In this document: positions 18,815-26,144 of the stretch, in pieces
Numbering within the stretch: the stretch's first letter is position 1
Layout of the letters: the number at the start of each line of letters is the position of its first letter
DNA from: Natrinema sp031626495
Lineage (GTDB): Archaea; Halobacteriota; Halobacteria; Halobacteriales; Natrialbaceae
Direction of reading: 5' to 3'
NCBI RefSeq assembly: GCF_031626495.1
Contig: NZ_JAMQOJ010000010.1
Coordinates: 1 to 64,000 of the forward strand
DNA length: 64,000 nt
The notes under the pieces: model-generated
What the model was told of the DNA's origin: nothing
Databases searched by the model: none
Seen by the model: only the letters and a program-made list of their open reading frames with translations
Program-made: the position numbers and the translations under genes

Positions 18815-19138
18815 CTATTCGTCGGGACTGACGGGACCTTTATACTGAGAACGGACCTTCTCTCCTTCTCGCCACTGCCAGTAGTAGTAGCGATTGTCGT
18901 TGATCTCCTTGATCGTGATCGTCGCTTTGGCAGGAACGTCATCCGGGAGATCGTCTGGTCGCTCTTCGACCTCTTCTTGATCTGCCGACTCCTCGAGACG
19001 GGCCTCTCGTTCCTTGTACTCGGCGAGCGCCTCAGCGTACGTCGCAACGTCTCGGAGCTGTTCCGGGTCCGACTCGTTGAGCGTGTTGACGATCTCCGTC
19101 GGGAGGTTCGCTGGTGGGGTCGGGGGTTCGTAGGACAT
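18815..19138 (-). CDS. conserved haloarchaeal protein, origin-linked (DUF6788-like)
   Basis: A 107-residue protein: a helical acidic first half (EIVNTLNESDPEQLRDVATYAEALAEYKE) and a C-terminal strand-rich part (ATITIKEINDNRYYYWQWREGEKVRSQYKGPV) that resembles the DUF6788 family. The NRYYYWQWR...KSQYKGPV type motif is seen in many phage and plasmid proteins and suggests a small nucleic-acid-binding fold, but no activity is established. It starts at ATG 19138, just 14 bp from inverted repeat IR3. Confidence 0.7.
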   Translation of the reverse strand: MSYEPPTPPANLPTEIVNTLNESDPEQLRDVATYAEALAEYKEREARLEESADQEEVEERPDDLPDDVPAKATITIKEINDNRYYYWQWREGEKVRSQYKGPVSPDE

Positions 19139-19152
19139 CGGCTATTCTCGTG

Positions 19153-19193
19153 TTAACCAACACGGCCCACGAATCCATAGTTTTGTTGGTTAA
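19153..19193. repeat. inverted repeat IR3 (TTAACCAACA-N21-TGTTGGTTAA)
   Basis: Perfect arms at 19153-19162 and 19184-19193 between two divergent genes. Immediately upstream of the ATG at 19138 and about 80 bp upstream of the regulator start at 19277. Confidence 0.85.
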
Positions 19194-19236
19194 GACGATG
19201 GAGACGGTTCTCGCGATTGCTGGCTGTAACACTACT

Positions 19237-19262
19237 CGAAACTTCTTTTTATAGAAGTTTCG
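19237..19262. promoter_or_regulatory. palindromic operator overlapping a TATA box
   Basis: Perfect 10-bp inverted repeat CGAAACTTCT (19237-19246) / AGAAGTTTCG (19253-19262) around TTTTAT. The centre doubles as the TATA box of the winged-helix gene, whose GTG start lies about 28 bp downstream. This is the layout of an autorepressor site. Confidence 0.75.
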
Positions 19263-19276
19263 TACTATGTTACACC

Positions 19277-20200
19277 GTGCTCCGGCGCATCGAACTCGAG
19301 GTCCTCGCCACGGTTGACCGCGGCGACACGATCTCCGAGCTCGCGACGAAGCTCGACCACAGCGAGAGCTACCTCTCCCGTGCCGTCGCCGACCTCGTCG
19401 AGAAAGGGCTCGTCTACACGGAACGCGACGGTCGCCGAAAACGAGTCGTCCCGTCTGATGCTCGCGCCGTCGAACTCTACCAGGACCTCGTCCGCCAGCA
19501 CTCCCACATCGACTTCCCCGAACTGCTGACCGGCAAGGCACTCGAGGTGCTGTACTACCTCAACCAGCCGCGAACTGTCTCCGAGATTGCCGACCAGAGC
19601 GACAACTACCGCAACACGGTCAACCGGGTCCTCAAGCGGTTTCGCGACCGGGGTCTCGCCGGGACCGTCGACGGCCACTACGAGTTCAACGCCGACTTCG
19701 ACCGCCTCCACGAGTTCGCCCGTGAACTCGCACACCATCTGCATCGCCAGCGCCTCGAAGCCGTTGCCCCGAAGGGTACGATTCTTTGGGAGGACTACGA
19801 CGAATTCCTCGCCCAGACCGAGACGGAGATCGACGCGGAGGCGTTCCATGAGACCGGCCTCGCTCGGTTCGCAGCCTTCGACCTCCAGTTCCTGCTTACC
19901 GGCCATCGCTACTACGTATACTCCGAGGAACTTGACGAAGTCTCGCCGGCGGAGCTCTGCTGTCACACGCTGCTGATCGACGACGGCAGCCGCCACCGCT
20001 CGTACTGTCTCCTCCTGCTCAGCCACGTCGACGTCGACGAGGCGGACCTCCGAGAGCGGGCGGCGAAGTATGGCCTCGAAGACGAGATCGACGCCTTGCT
20101 CCGCTACCTCGAGACGCACGGCGAGGTCGACGACGACCGGCTCCCGGAGTGGGACGATTTCCGGGAGCTGGCGGCTGACTACGAGGGGCGACTATCCTGA
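19277..20200 (+). CDS. winged-helix transcription regulator with two HTH domains
   Basis: A 307-residue protein with an N-terminal MarR-like winged helix (VLRRIELEVLATVDRGDTIS...HSESYLSRAVADLVEKGLVY) and a second one at about 90-150 (KALEVLYYLNQPRTVSEIADQSD...VNRVLKRFRDRGLAG). The C-terminal 150 residues are of unknown fold and could be a ligand or partner domain. The GTG at 19277 was chosen because it lies 28 bp after the TATA box and gives the HTH right at the N-terminus. The perfect palindrome over the TATA box suggests autoregulation. It is divergent from the DUF6788-like gene and so may control plasmid genes near the origin. Confidence 0.75.
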   Translation: MLRRIELEVLATVDRGDTISELATKLDHSESYLSRAVADLVEKGLVYTERDGRRKRVVPSDARAVELYQDLVRQHSHIDFPELLTGKALEVLYYLNQPRTVSEIADQSDNYRNTVNRVLKRFRDRGLAGTVDGHYEFNADFDRLHEFARELAHHLHRQRLEAVAPKGTILWEDYDEFLAQTETEIDAEAFHETGLARFAAFDLQFLLTGHRYYVYSEELDEVSPAELCCHTLLIDDGSRHRSYCLLLLSHVDVDEADLRERAAKYGLEDEIDALLRYLETHGEVDDDRLPEWDDFRELAADYEGRLS

Positions 20201-20237
20201 GACCGAACATCGTCACCAGCCGTGCCGTCTGCCAGCG

Positions 20238-20672
20238 TCAGTTCGGATCGTAGGGATTCGTTGCTGTATCGAGTCGATAGACATCCTCGACAGCGTCAAA
20301 ATCGTCATCAAACGCATACATGTAGCCGAGCCCCTCGGTTTGCATATACGCGACAATGCAGGCATCGACGAAGGAGAGCGGTTCGTGTTGGCGAAAGAGG
20401 GCCTTCCCTGTCGCGAGAGCATCGGTGGTGAGTGAGCCGATGTGGAAGCGGGCGTTTTCTTCGATGCGATCGAGGAGATCCACGGCTGCGTCGTGGCCGG
20501 CATGGGTCGTGAGGCCGTTGAGCGTTTCAGCGAGTACGTAGTCGAGGACGACTGCCTCCGGGAGCGTTCCATTGTCGATGCCCTGGAGCACGGGAAGCGC
20601 GGCATCGTGGGATCCATCCCGCCGGTATGCGGCGGCAAAGAGGACTGTCGTATCGATTAGTGCCCGAGGCAT
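20238..20672 (-). CDS. vapC: VapC-type PIN-domain toxin
   Basis: A 144-residue PIN ribonuclease. The acidic active-site residues are visible in ALIDTTVLFAAAYRRD (N-terminal Asp), LAETLNGL (Glu), LSFVDACIVAYMQ (Asp) and YAFDDDFDAV (Asp). VapC proteins cleave tRNA or rRNA when freed from the antitoxin. Its ATG at 20672 directly abuts the stop of the AbrB-type gene upstream, so the two form a toxin-antitoxin operon. All catalytic positions are present. Confidence 0.85.
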   Translation of the reverse strand: MPRALIDTTVLFAAAYRRDGSHDAALPVLQGIDNGTLPEAVVLDYVLAETLNGLTTHAGHDAAVDLLDRIEENARFHIGSLTTDALATGKALFRQHEPLSFVDACIVAYMQTEGLGYMYAFDDDFDAVEDVYRLDTATNPYDPN

Positions 20673-20924
20673 TTACTCGACGTCGACGCCCCAGGCGTCG
20701 TGATCGCTCGTGACATCGGTCGGCTCCTCACCAGCGTAGCCGTCGAAGTCGGCGAACGTGCCCGTTTGCTGTTGGATCACTTGGACCCGAATGCTCCCAT
20801 CGTCTTCGAGATGCCAACGAAGGTGATCACCATCGTCGATATCGAGTTCCCGGCGAATCCGGGCGGGGATATTCGCTTGGTTTCCAGACACCTTGCTTTC
20901 GGCGTCAATTCTGTCGCTGCTCAT
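20673..20924 (-). CDS. vapB: VapB-type AbrB-fold antitoxin
   Basis: An 83-residue SpoVT/AbrB swapped-hairpin protein (ESKVSGNQANIPARIRRELDIDDGDHLRWHLEDDGSIRVQV) followed by an acidic tail that probably covers the PIN toxin. It is directly followed by vapC with no spacer. A palindrome (CATACC-TCCC-GGTATG, 20922-20937) overlaps the start codon and the ribosome-binding region, a likely autoregulatory operator. Confidence 0.85.
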   Translation of the reverse strand: MSSDRIDAESKVSGNQANIPARIRRELDIDDGDHLRWHLEDDGSIRVQVIQQQTGTFADFDGYAGEEPTDVTSDHDAWGVDVE

Positions 20925-20937
20925 ACCTCCCGGTATG
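20922..20937. promoter_or_regulatory. vapBC operator palindrome
   Basis: CATACC (20922-20927), 4-bp spacer, GGTATG (20932-20937). It covers the vapB ATG; a T-rich TATA-like CTTTTTAC lies about 25 bp upstream on the minus strand. Confidence 0.6.
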
Positions 20938-21015
20938 TGGCCGACCGTAAAAAGCCTAGTGTGCCGTCACACTACCCAGTACCAGAAGAGCGATTCCGAC
21001 GAAGAGGATAGTGAT

Positions 21016-21840
21016 CTACCCTGGGGTTGTTGGGAGCCGGCCGTCTGGTCGGGGAACGCGGCCCTGTTTGATCTCGTGATCGACGCGCCGCAGGTGTTTG
21101 CAGCCGCCTCCGGGTGAGCGCTGTTGCCAGTCGGGACAGGTACACGACTCGTCGATGACGTCGACTTCGTACCGGTTCCCGGACGCAGACTGCACCTCGT
21201 AGCGGCCACCTTTCGAAAGGAGCGAGACATCCATCGCTTCAGCGACGGCACGCTTCGTGCGGGGCTCGAGATCGTCCCGTGACTGTGCGTTCTCGTCGAC
21301 GACCAGCCGGTCGCGAACGTCGCCGGTTCGGCCACCGTCCGGAGCGACGGCTTCCGCAGGGCCACTGAGCCGCTCGTGGAGCACTTCCTCCACCGGATGG
21401 CCTTCCGGCCACAGGTAGTGGACCTCGCGGCGCTCCCGGTGGTCGTAGGAGCCGCACACGGCTGCGCTCCCAGTCCAGACGCGCCAGGCCCCGAGCGCGG
21501 CCATCACGTCGACGATGTCGCGGGGAACCGTCTGGTGGTCGTCCGGGAAGAACACCCGGAAGCGGGTATAGGCTTCTTGCGGCGGGACGGTCTCCCACCA
21601 GTCTTCGCTCGAGCTCCAGCTATCGAACATCGCCTCGTCGCTCCCGTAGCCGACGGTCACGCCGCCGGTCGGTGTCCAGTCTGCTGGGAGGTGTTCCGCC
21701 TCGCCTTCGAGCACCCGGAGGACGGCGTATCGGAGGTATTCGTGAGCTTGGTTCTCTGTCGTTCGAGCTACCTGGTCGTGCTGCTCGGCAACGTGCTCGG
21801 CTTCCTCAAGAACCGTCATGAGATAGGGATCTGTCATCAT
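21016..21840 (-). CDS. SWIM zinc-finger protein
   Basis: A 274-residue protein with a C-terminal SWIM motif: SCTCPDWQQRSPGGGCKHLRRVDHE (CxC...CxH), preceded by a beta segment YEVQSASGNRYEVDV. SWIM fingers bind DNA or protein. The first 190 residues are acidic and not recognised. I chose ATG 21840 (or the adjacent 21837) since a hairpin leader with a T-run sits just upstream (21858-21890); an open frame beyond it overlaps that leader. It belongs to the co-oriented backbone set with the shared hairpin leader. Confidence 0.75.
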   Translation of the reverse strand: MMTDPYLMTVLEEAEHVAEQHDQVARTTENQAHEYLRYAVLRVLEGEAEHLPADWTPTGGVTVGYGSDEAMFDSWSSSEDWWETVPPQEAYTRFRVFFPDDHQTVPRDIVDVMAALGAWRVWTGSAAVCGSYDHRERREVHYLWPEGHPVEEVLHERLSGPAEAVAPDGGRTGDVRDRLVVDENAQSRDDLEPRTKRAVAEAMDVSLLSKGGRYEVQSASGNRYEVDVIDESCTCPDWQQRSPGGGCKHLRRVDHEIKQGRVPRPDGRLPTTPG

Positions 21841-21857
21841 TCGACGGAGGTCAGAAC

Positions 21858-21881
21858 GCGCCTCCGCCCCTCCGCGGGCGC
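21858..21881 (-). promoter_or_regulatory. hairpin leader 1 (SWIM gene)
   Basis: Stem GCGCC/GGCGC, loop with GAGGGGCGG, directly after a GTTTTTC run. Lies about 18 bp before the ATG at 21840. Confidence 0.6.
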
Positions 21882-22005
21882 AGAAAAACATCCAGCAGCT
21901 GGAAGCCGGCTTTCTTAGCTCAGAACTGCCGTCGCATATCTCCCACCCGGCATCTAACATAGAGGAGCGAAATTTAATGCGGTACTGGTTACAATATCAT
22001 ACAAG

Positions 22006-22383
22006 ATGCTCCGGGGACTAATCGCGCTTCTGGCATCGCTGTATACCGAGGTCGTGAAGGTTGCAAAATGGCCATTCAACCCAACGAACGGTGCGGGGCA
22101 GTACGTCACCCCCTCAAACCGTCATTTTCTGACGGGCAAGGCGAATCTCGTAGTGACTATTGGATACCGTCTGGGTCAAGCAGGGGTAAATTTCGGCAAG
22201 GCGCTTGTTTTCGATGTATTGGCTCCATTAGTTGATGCGATAATTGGGATTGCGAGTGATCTCTACCACTCAAATCCAAACTATACTCGAATGGCGCTCC
22301 GTGGAGGGTTTTCAGCGGTTCAAACAATCTTCGCGGTAGGAGCAGCTGGTCTAATGCTACTCGTCGGCCTGTTCCGAAAGTGA
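22006..22383 (+). CDS. small membrane-associated protein, unknown
   Basis: A 125-residue protein starting at ATG 22006 with a TATA-like CAATATCATAC upstream. The N-terminal helix (MLRGLIALLASLYTEVVKV), the middle VVTIGYRLGQAGVNFGKALVF and a C-terminal hydrophobic helix (AVQTIFAVGAAGLMLLVGLF) suggest one or two membrane segments. It is more AT-rich and less acidic than the flanking backbone genes and lies opposite to them, which hints at a later insertion. I do not recognise a family. Confidence 0.55.
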   Translation: MLRGLIALLASLYTEVVKVAKWPFNPTNGAGQYVTPSNRHFLTGKANLVVTIGYRLGQAGVNFGKALVFDVLAPLVDAIIGIASDLYHSNPNYTRMALRGGFSAVQTIFAVGAAGLMLLVGLFRK

Positions 22384-22395
22384 GTGGCGAGAGGT

Positions 22396-23322
22396 TTAGT
22401 GCTCCAGAACGTCGATGAGTTCTTCCGCTGTCCGACTGACTCGTCCGAGACGCTCGCGAACGACCTCGGGATCGTCCGACTCCCACGCAGCGAGGTAGAA
22501 CGCCGACCCGCTAGTGTCGAGCCCGCAGTAGCGCCCGACGACGTAGGCGACCGCCTCGGCTTCAACTTCGCGTTTCGCCCGCTCGGTGTCGTCGTCGACG
22601 TCGAAGTGGAGCAGGGCGTGCGCGTACTCGTGAATCAGCGTCCGCGCAAGGTCGGCCTCGTTCTCCCGATCACGCACCTCGACGAGCGGCTGAACGTCGA
22701 CGAGGCTCAGCTGCTCGCAGATGCCCTTCGCTTCGCCGTGGGTCCAGTCTTCGTCGGAAACGATTCGCACCGTCACACCGAGCTCATCAGCGGCGGCAGT
22801 CAACTGTTCGACGAGGTCGCCGGCGTCCCCGGTCGCTTCCGTGTCGAGTTCGGGAAGCGGTTCCCCCTCGGTCTGGGAGACGTCGAACACCGGCGCGGGC
22901 TTGAACCCGACTAGGTCCTCGGACCACTCCTCGGGCGGCGTCTCGTCGTACTCACAGTCACTGTCCTCGTGGTAGCTCGGCGAGTTCTCGCACTCCGGGC
23001 ACTGCTTGGTGATGATCGGCGCCCAAATCCAGATGGCCGCCTCGCCCTCCTTGACGTGGCGGTCGAACTCCTCCTGCCACGTCCGGTAGCCTGCTACCCG
23101 GGTCGCCTCGGGACACTGCCGCTTGATGAGAAGCGTGTTCCGGTAGGAGTAGTCGTGGAACCGACTCTGGACATCCAGCCACTCCTGGAACTCCGCGCTG
23201 GCCTGCGCGTCGTCAACGCCGGCGATGAGGTCGTCGATCCACTGCTCGATGGTACTGTTCATCTCGTCGGATCGCGTGTCGGTCTGCTCGAAGGAGACCG
23301 ACGAGTCTCTGGTCGTAGCCAT
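22396..23322 (-). CDS. ArdC-like antirestriction protein with ImmA-type metallopeptidase
   Basis: A 308-residue protein. The first half matches the ArdC N-terminal ssDNA-binding domain (QSRFHDYSYRNTLLIKRQCPEATRVAGYRTWQEEF...EGEAAIWIWAPI), with a CPEC zinc-knuckle insert. The second half is a zinc metallopeptidase with HExxH motif in TLIHEYAHALLHF, plus downstream EAEAVAYVVGRYCG. ArdC proteins protect incoming plasmid DNA from restriction during transfer. The start ATG 23322 follows the hairpin leader at 23369. It is one of the backbone genes and supports a mobile plasmid. Confidence 0.85.
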   Translation of the reverse strand: MATTRDSSVSFEQTDTRSDEMNSTIEQWIDDLIAGVDDAQASAEFQEWLDVQSRFHDYSYRNTLLIKRQCPEATRVAGYRTWQEEFDRHVKEGEAAIWIWAPIITKQCPECENSPSYHEDSDCEYDETPPEEWSEDLVGFKPAPVFDVSQTEGEPLPELDTEATGDAGDLVEQLTAAADELGVTVRIVSDEDWTHGEAKGICEQLSLVDVQPLVEVRDRENEADLARTLIHEYAHALLHFDVDDDTERAKREVEAEAVAYVVGRYCGLDTSGSAFYLAAWESDDPEVVRERLGRVSRTAEELIDVLEH

Positions 23323-23368
23323 TGTGTTCACCGAATCGAGTTCACGGCGACTGCGGCAGTTCAGAATG

Positions 23369-23388
23369 CGCCGCACCCCTCAGGGGCG
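23369..23388 (-). promoter_or_regulatory. hairpin leader 2 (ArdC-like gene)
   Basis: Stem CGCC/GGCG, loop CCTGAGGGGTGC, after GTTTTTTAGA. About 47 bp before ATG 23322. Confidence 0.6.
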
Positions 23389-23566
23389 TCTAAAAAACAT
23401 ATCTCCACAGCCCAACTAACAGGTTTTAGCGGCTCTGCGGGGGAACACTCAAAGAACTGTTACGACAGGTCGGCCACCGATGGGGACTTACGACTGCTCC
23501 CACCATCTCTACAAAACGAGGGCCCAAATTGATCGACGTTGCTACTGGTTCCCCTTCCACTCATCT

Positions 23567-24574
23567 ATGACCATACTCTCGAAACAGTGGATTCAGCACA
23601 ATCAGGTCGCGATCTACGCCGTCGCCGTCCTCCTGGCGATTGGGGTCGGGCTCGGGCTTCCTGGTGGGAGGTCGGTGCTGGAACCGCTCATCAATCCCGT
23701 GTTGGCCGTGCTGTTGTACGTCACGTTCCTCGAGATCCCGTTCGTCCGGATTCGGCGGGCCTTCCGGAACGGCCGGTTCATGGCGGCTGCGCTGGGAATG
23801 AACTTCCTGGTCGTGCCGGTCGTCGTGTTCGGCCTCACGCGGTTCCTCCCGCAGGAGCCGGTGATTCTCGTTGGCGCGTTTATGGTGTTGTTGACACCGT
23901 GTATCGACTACGTCATCACGTTCACCGAACTCGCCGGCGGTGACGCCGAACAGATCACGGCCGCGACGCCGGCGCTAATGCTCATCCAGCTGTTGTTGCT
24001 CCCGCTGTACCTCTGGCTGTTCATGGGCCAGCAGGTCGCCGAGTTCATCGAAGCCGGGCCGTTCATCGAGGCGTTCGTCGTCATCATCGCGCTGCCACTG
24101 ACGCTCGCGTGGGCGACTGAGTACTGGGCAGAGCGCTCCGAGCGCGGCGCTCAGTGGCAGAATACGATGGGGTGGTTGCCGGTTCCGATGATGGGGGCGA
24201 CGCTGTTCGTCGTGATTGCCTCCCAACTGCCGCGCGTGCAGGATTCGATCGGACAGATCGCGTCTGTCGTTCCCGTCTACGTGGCGTTCTTGGTCATAAT
24301 GCCGTTGCTCGGCCGATTCGTAGCGGGAGTACTCGGGATGGAAGCTGGCGAGAGCCGGGCGCTCGTCTTCACCTCCGTCACCCGGAACTCGCTGGTCATA
24401 CTTCCGCTGGCGCTCGCGCTCCCGTCGGGCTACGCACTCGCACCAGCGGTCGTCGTCACCCAGACGCTCGTCGAACTGACGGGGATGGTCGTCCTCACGC
24501 GAGTCGTCCCAGCGTGGTTAGTGCCGGAGTCGCCCAACGCACTTCTTGATCTTGATGTTGGGCAGAGTGATTGA
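23567..24574 (+). CDS. ACR3/ArsB-type arsenite efflux permease
   Basis: A 335-residue protein with about ten TM helices of the BASS/ACR3 fold. A cysteine in TM4 (LLTPCIDYVITFTELAGGD) corresponds to the conserved arsenite-binding cysteine of ACR3, and TSVTRNSLVILPLALALPSG matches the conserved TM9-10 region. It would export arsenite (or antimonite) from the cell. Start ATG 23567. No arsR or arsC is next to it; regulation is not evident. A bile-acid symporter-like substrate cannot be excluded, but the Cys points to arsenite. Confidence 0.8.
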   Translation: MTILSKQWIQHNQVAIYAVAVLLAIGVGLGLPGGRSVLEPLINPVLAVLLYVTFLEIPFVRIRRAFRNGRFMAAALGMNFLVVPVVVFGLTRFLPQEPVILVGAFMVLLTPCIDYVITFTELAGGDAEQITAATPALMLIQLLLLPLYLWLFMGQQVAEFIEAGPFIEAFVVIIALPLTLAWATEYWAERSERGAQWQNTMGWLPVPMMGATLFVVIASQLPRVQDSIGQIASVVPVYVAFLVIMPLLGRFVAGVLGMEAGESRALVFTSVTRNSLVILPLALALPSGYALAPAVVVTQTLVELTGMVVLTRVVPAWLVPESPNALLDLDVGQSD

Positions 24575-24610
24575 GCTACGTTCTCCCGCGATCCAGACTA
24601 TGTACTTCGG

Positions 24611-24958
24611 TCAGCGGAGCTTGTGTCGTTCGTCTGCAAAGCCAACCGAGACGAGGTACTCAAGGAACTCGTCAAACCGCTCGACATCGCCAGGCGTGTC
24701 GGTCGCAAGGTGACGCGCCCACTCGATGGCCCACTGAAAGGCGGGATCCGTGCCGCCCTTGCCGTGAATGTACCACCACCGGGCCGCTTTGAGAACCACT
24801 ATGGGATTCGTCGGCGGGTGCTCACTGGCGAGGCCACGGGTGATGGACTCGATTTCGTCAGGGACGTCGGCGGGATCGATCTCCGCTGATTGCGTGTTGT
24901 CGATATCGACTGGAATGTCGTCGATCGAGACGTTGTCGGGACTCTGTTGTTGACTCAC
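24611..24958 (-). CDS. conserved plasmid backbone protein, unknown
   Basis: A 115-residue acidic protein (MSQQQSPDNVSIDDIPVD...VVLKAARWWYIHGKGGTDPAFQWAIEWARHLA...VGFADERHKLR). The start is GTG 24958, about 30 bp after the hairpin leader at 24989-25008. It is mostly helical; no known motif. It belongs to the co-oriented minus-strand set. Function unknown. Confidence 0.65.
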   Translation of the reverse strand: MSQQQSPDNVSIDDIPVDIDNTQSAEIDPADVPDEIESITRGLASEHPPTNPIVVLKAARWWYIHGKGGTDPAFQWAIEWARHLATDTPGDVERFDEFLEYLVSVGFADERHKLR

Positions 24959-24988
24959 TGGAAGTCACCTCTGAGGGCTATCGAAGGA

Positions 24989-25008
24989 GCCCTCGCCCTC
25001 TCCGGGGC
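24989..25008 (-). promoter_or_regulatory. hairpin leader 3
   Basis: Stem GCCC/GGGC, loop CGGAGAGGGCGA, after GTTTTTCGT. Precedes GTG 24958. Confidence 0.6.
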
Positions 25009-25148
25009 ACGAAAAACAGTCGAACCAGATGCCCTCTACTGTCAACTCCCAACGGTGATTTACGCCGAAATCCTGTTTTCAGCGGTCATTCAATATTCTG
25101 GAGAACGGTGCGTTTATTTGTCCGATCGCCGGAGATAGAAGTGAAACA

Positions 25149-25203
25149 CGGGCGATGGAGTCCGCCTTCCCCAACCGCCGATACGGCTGATGACTCCTAC
25201 TTT
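25149..25203 (+). ncRNA. fluoride riboswitch (crcB motif)
   Basis: Sequence GGGCGATGGAGTCCGCC, then CCAACCGCC, then GGCTGATGACTCCTAC matches the crcB fluoride-sensing RNA: the GGCGATG start, pairing GGAGTC with GACTCC, the pseudoknot-forming CCGCC/GGC part and the CTGATGACnCCTAC end. It sits directly upstream of two crcB genes, its known targets. A TATA-like TTTATTTG is about 40 bp upstream. It would switch on exporter expression when fluoride is bound. Confidence 0.92.
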
Positions 25204-25214
25204 TGGCTCATCAG

Positions 25215-25628
25215 ATGCTACGGAGACAACTCATTCGGCACGGGGAAGCGATCGTATTGATTGCACTTGGTGGAATCGTCGGTGCGAACCTTCGATACGC
25301 TGTCGGGGCAGCAGCGGGTGACGCACTCCTGGTTACACTCCTCGTCAACACTCTCGGGAGCTTCGGACTTGGATTACTCCTCTTTGATGCTCGAGCAGAT
25401 GAGTTCCTCACGAAACGGCTGCGTTATGTCTTCGGGACGGGCTTCTTCGCTTCATTTACGACCTACAGCACGTTCGTGGCCGACATTGCGTTGACCGCAC
25501 CGGAACTTGCAGTCCCCTATATTATCGCCAGTTACGCATCCGGGTTTGGCGGAGTCCTTGTCAGTCGAAAAATCGTGGCCACCACGTCTACAACTGCAAT
25601 TCAGCCTCCAACGCCGGGTGATGACTAA
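25215..25628 (+). CDS. crcB: CrcB/Fluc fluoride channel subunit 1
   Basis: A 137-residue CrcB protein with four TM helices. The family motifs are GGIVGANLRYAVG (with the conserved GGxxGAxxRY), TLLVNTLGSFGLGL (N-GSFxxG) and GTGFFASFTTYSTF (GxxGxxTTFSTF). Fluc channels are dual-topology dimers that export F-; here two different subunits are encoded together, suggesting a heterodimer. ATG 25215 is preferred over a TTG at 25203. Its stop overlaps the next crcB start (TAATG). Controlled by the fluoride riboswitch just upstream. Confidence 0.92.
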   Translation: MLRRQLIRHGEAIVLIALGGIVGANLRYAVGAAAGDALLVTLLVNTLGSFGLGLLLFDARADEFLTKRLRYVFGTGFFASFTTYSTFVADIALTAPELAVPYIIASYASGFGGVLVSRKIVATTSTTAIQPPTPGDD

Positions 25629-25969
25629 TGGAGATTCTCCTCATCAGTATTGGCGGGGCAGTCGGTGCAGCTCTGCGTTATATGGTCGGGCAGCTGATCG
25701 ACAACACGTCGTTTCCGTGGGCGACCCTCGTCGTAAACGCACTCGGGAGCTTCATCCTCGGTTCAGTCATTTTTGGGGTAAGTGATTCCGACATCCTCCT
25801 CCTGGTGAGTGTGGGATTCTGTGGGGCGTTCACGACATTCTCGTCCTTTAGCTTTCAGACCGTTAGCCTCTGGGAGCAGGGTGATCAGAGAGCTGCATTC
25901 TTAAATGCGCTCGGCAATCTAGCTGTCTCTCTGCTTGCATTCGGCGCTGCGTGGGTTCTCAGAGCCTAA
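25628..25969 (+). CDS. crcB: CrcB/Fluc fluoride channel subunit 2
   Basis: A 113-residue CrcB paralogue: GGAVGAALRYMVG, TLVVNALGSFILG and VGFCGAFTTFSSFSF carry the conserved channel residues. Fewer extra residues at the ends than subunit 1. It begins inside the stop of the first gene (TAATG, 25626-25630), so the two are translationally coupled. The heterodimer with subunit 1 is inferred. Confidence 0.92.
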   Translation: MEILLISIGGAVGAALRYMVGQLIDNTSFPWATLVVNALGSFILGSVIFGVSDSDILLLVSVGFCGAFTTFSSFSFQTVSLWEQGDQRAAFLNALGNLAVSLLAFGAAWVLRA

Positions 25970-26144
25970 GGACTGAGAAATTCCCGCTCACCAGTCGGTT
26001 CGGGAAGATCGGGGTGAGAATCGAACCCCCTCTATGTCACGTCGGCGGGAGGTAGACGCTCTGCTCGCCGGCGATCTCCATGTGCTGAACGTGGAACTTC
26101 ACTTGTTAGTCAACTACCGGTTGGACTGGCAGCCGTTCGAGACG

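Noticed and set aside
19265..20119. Antisense frame over the two-HTH regulator
   Set aside because: Shadow of a well-supported gene; composition is not haloarchaeal acidic.
26004..26038. tRNA-like T-arm (GGTTCGATTC on the minus strand)
   Set aside because: The T-stem does not pair well and no acceptor, D or anticodon arms could be found around it.
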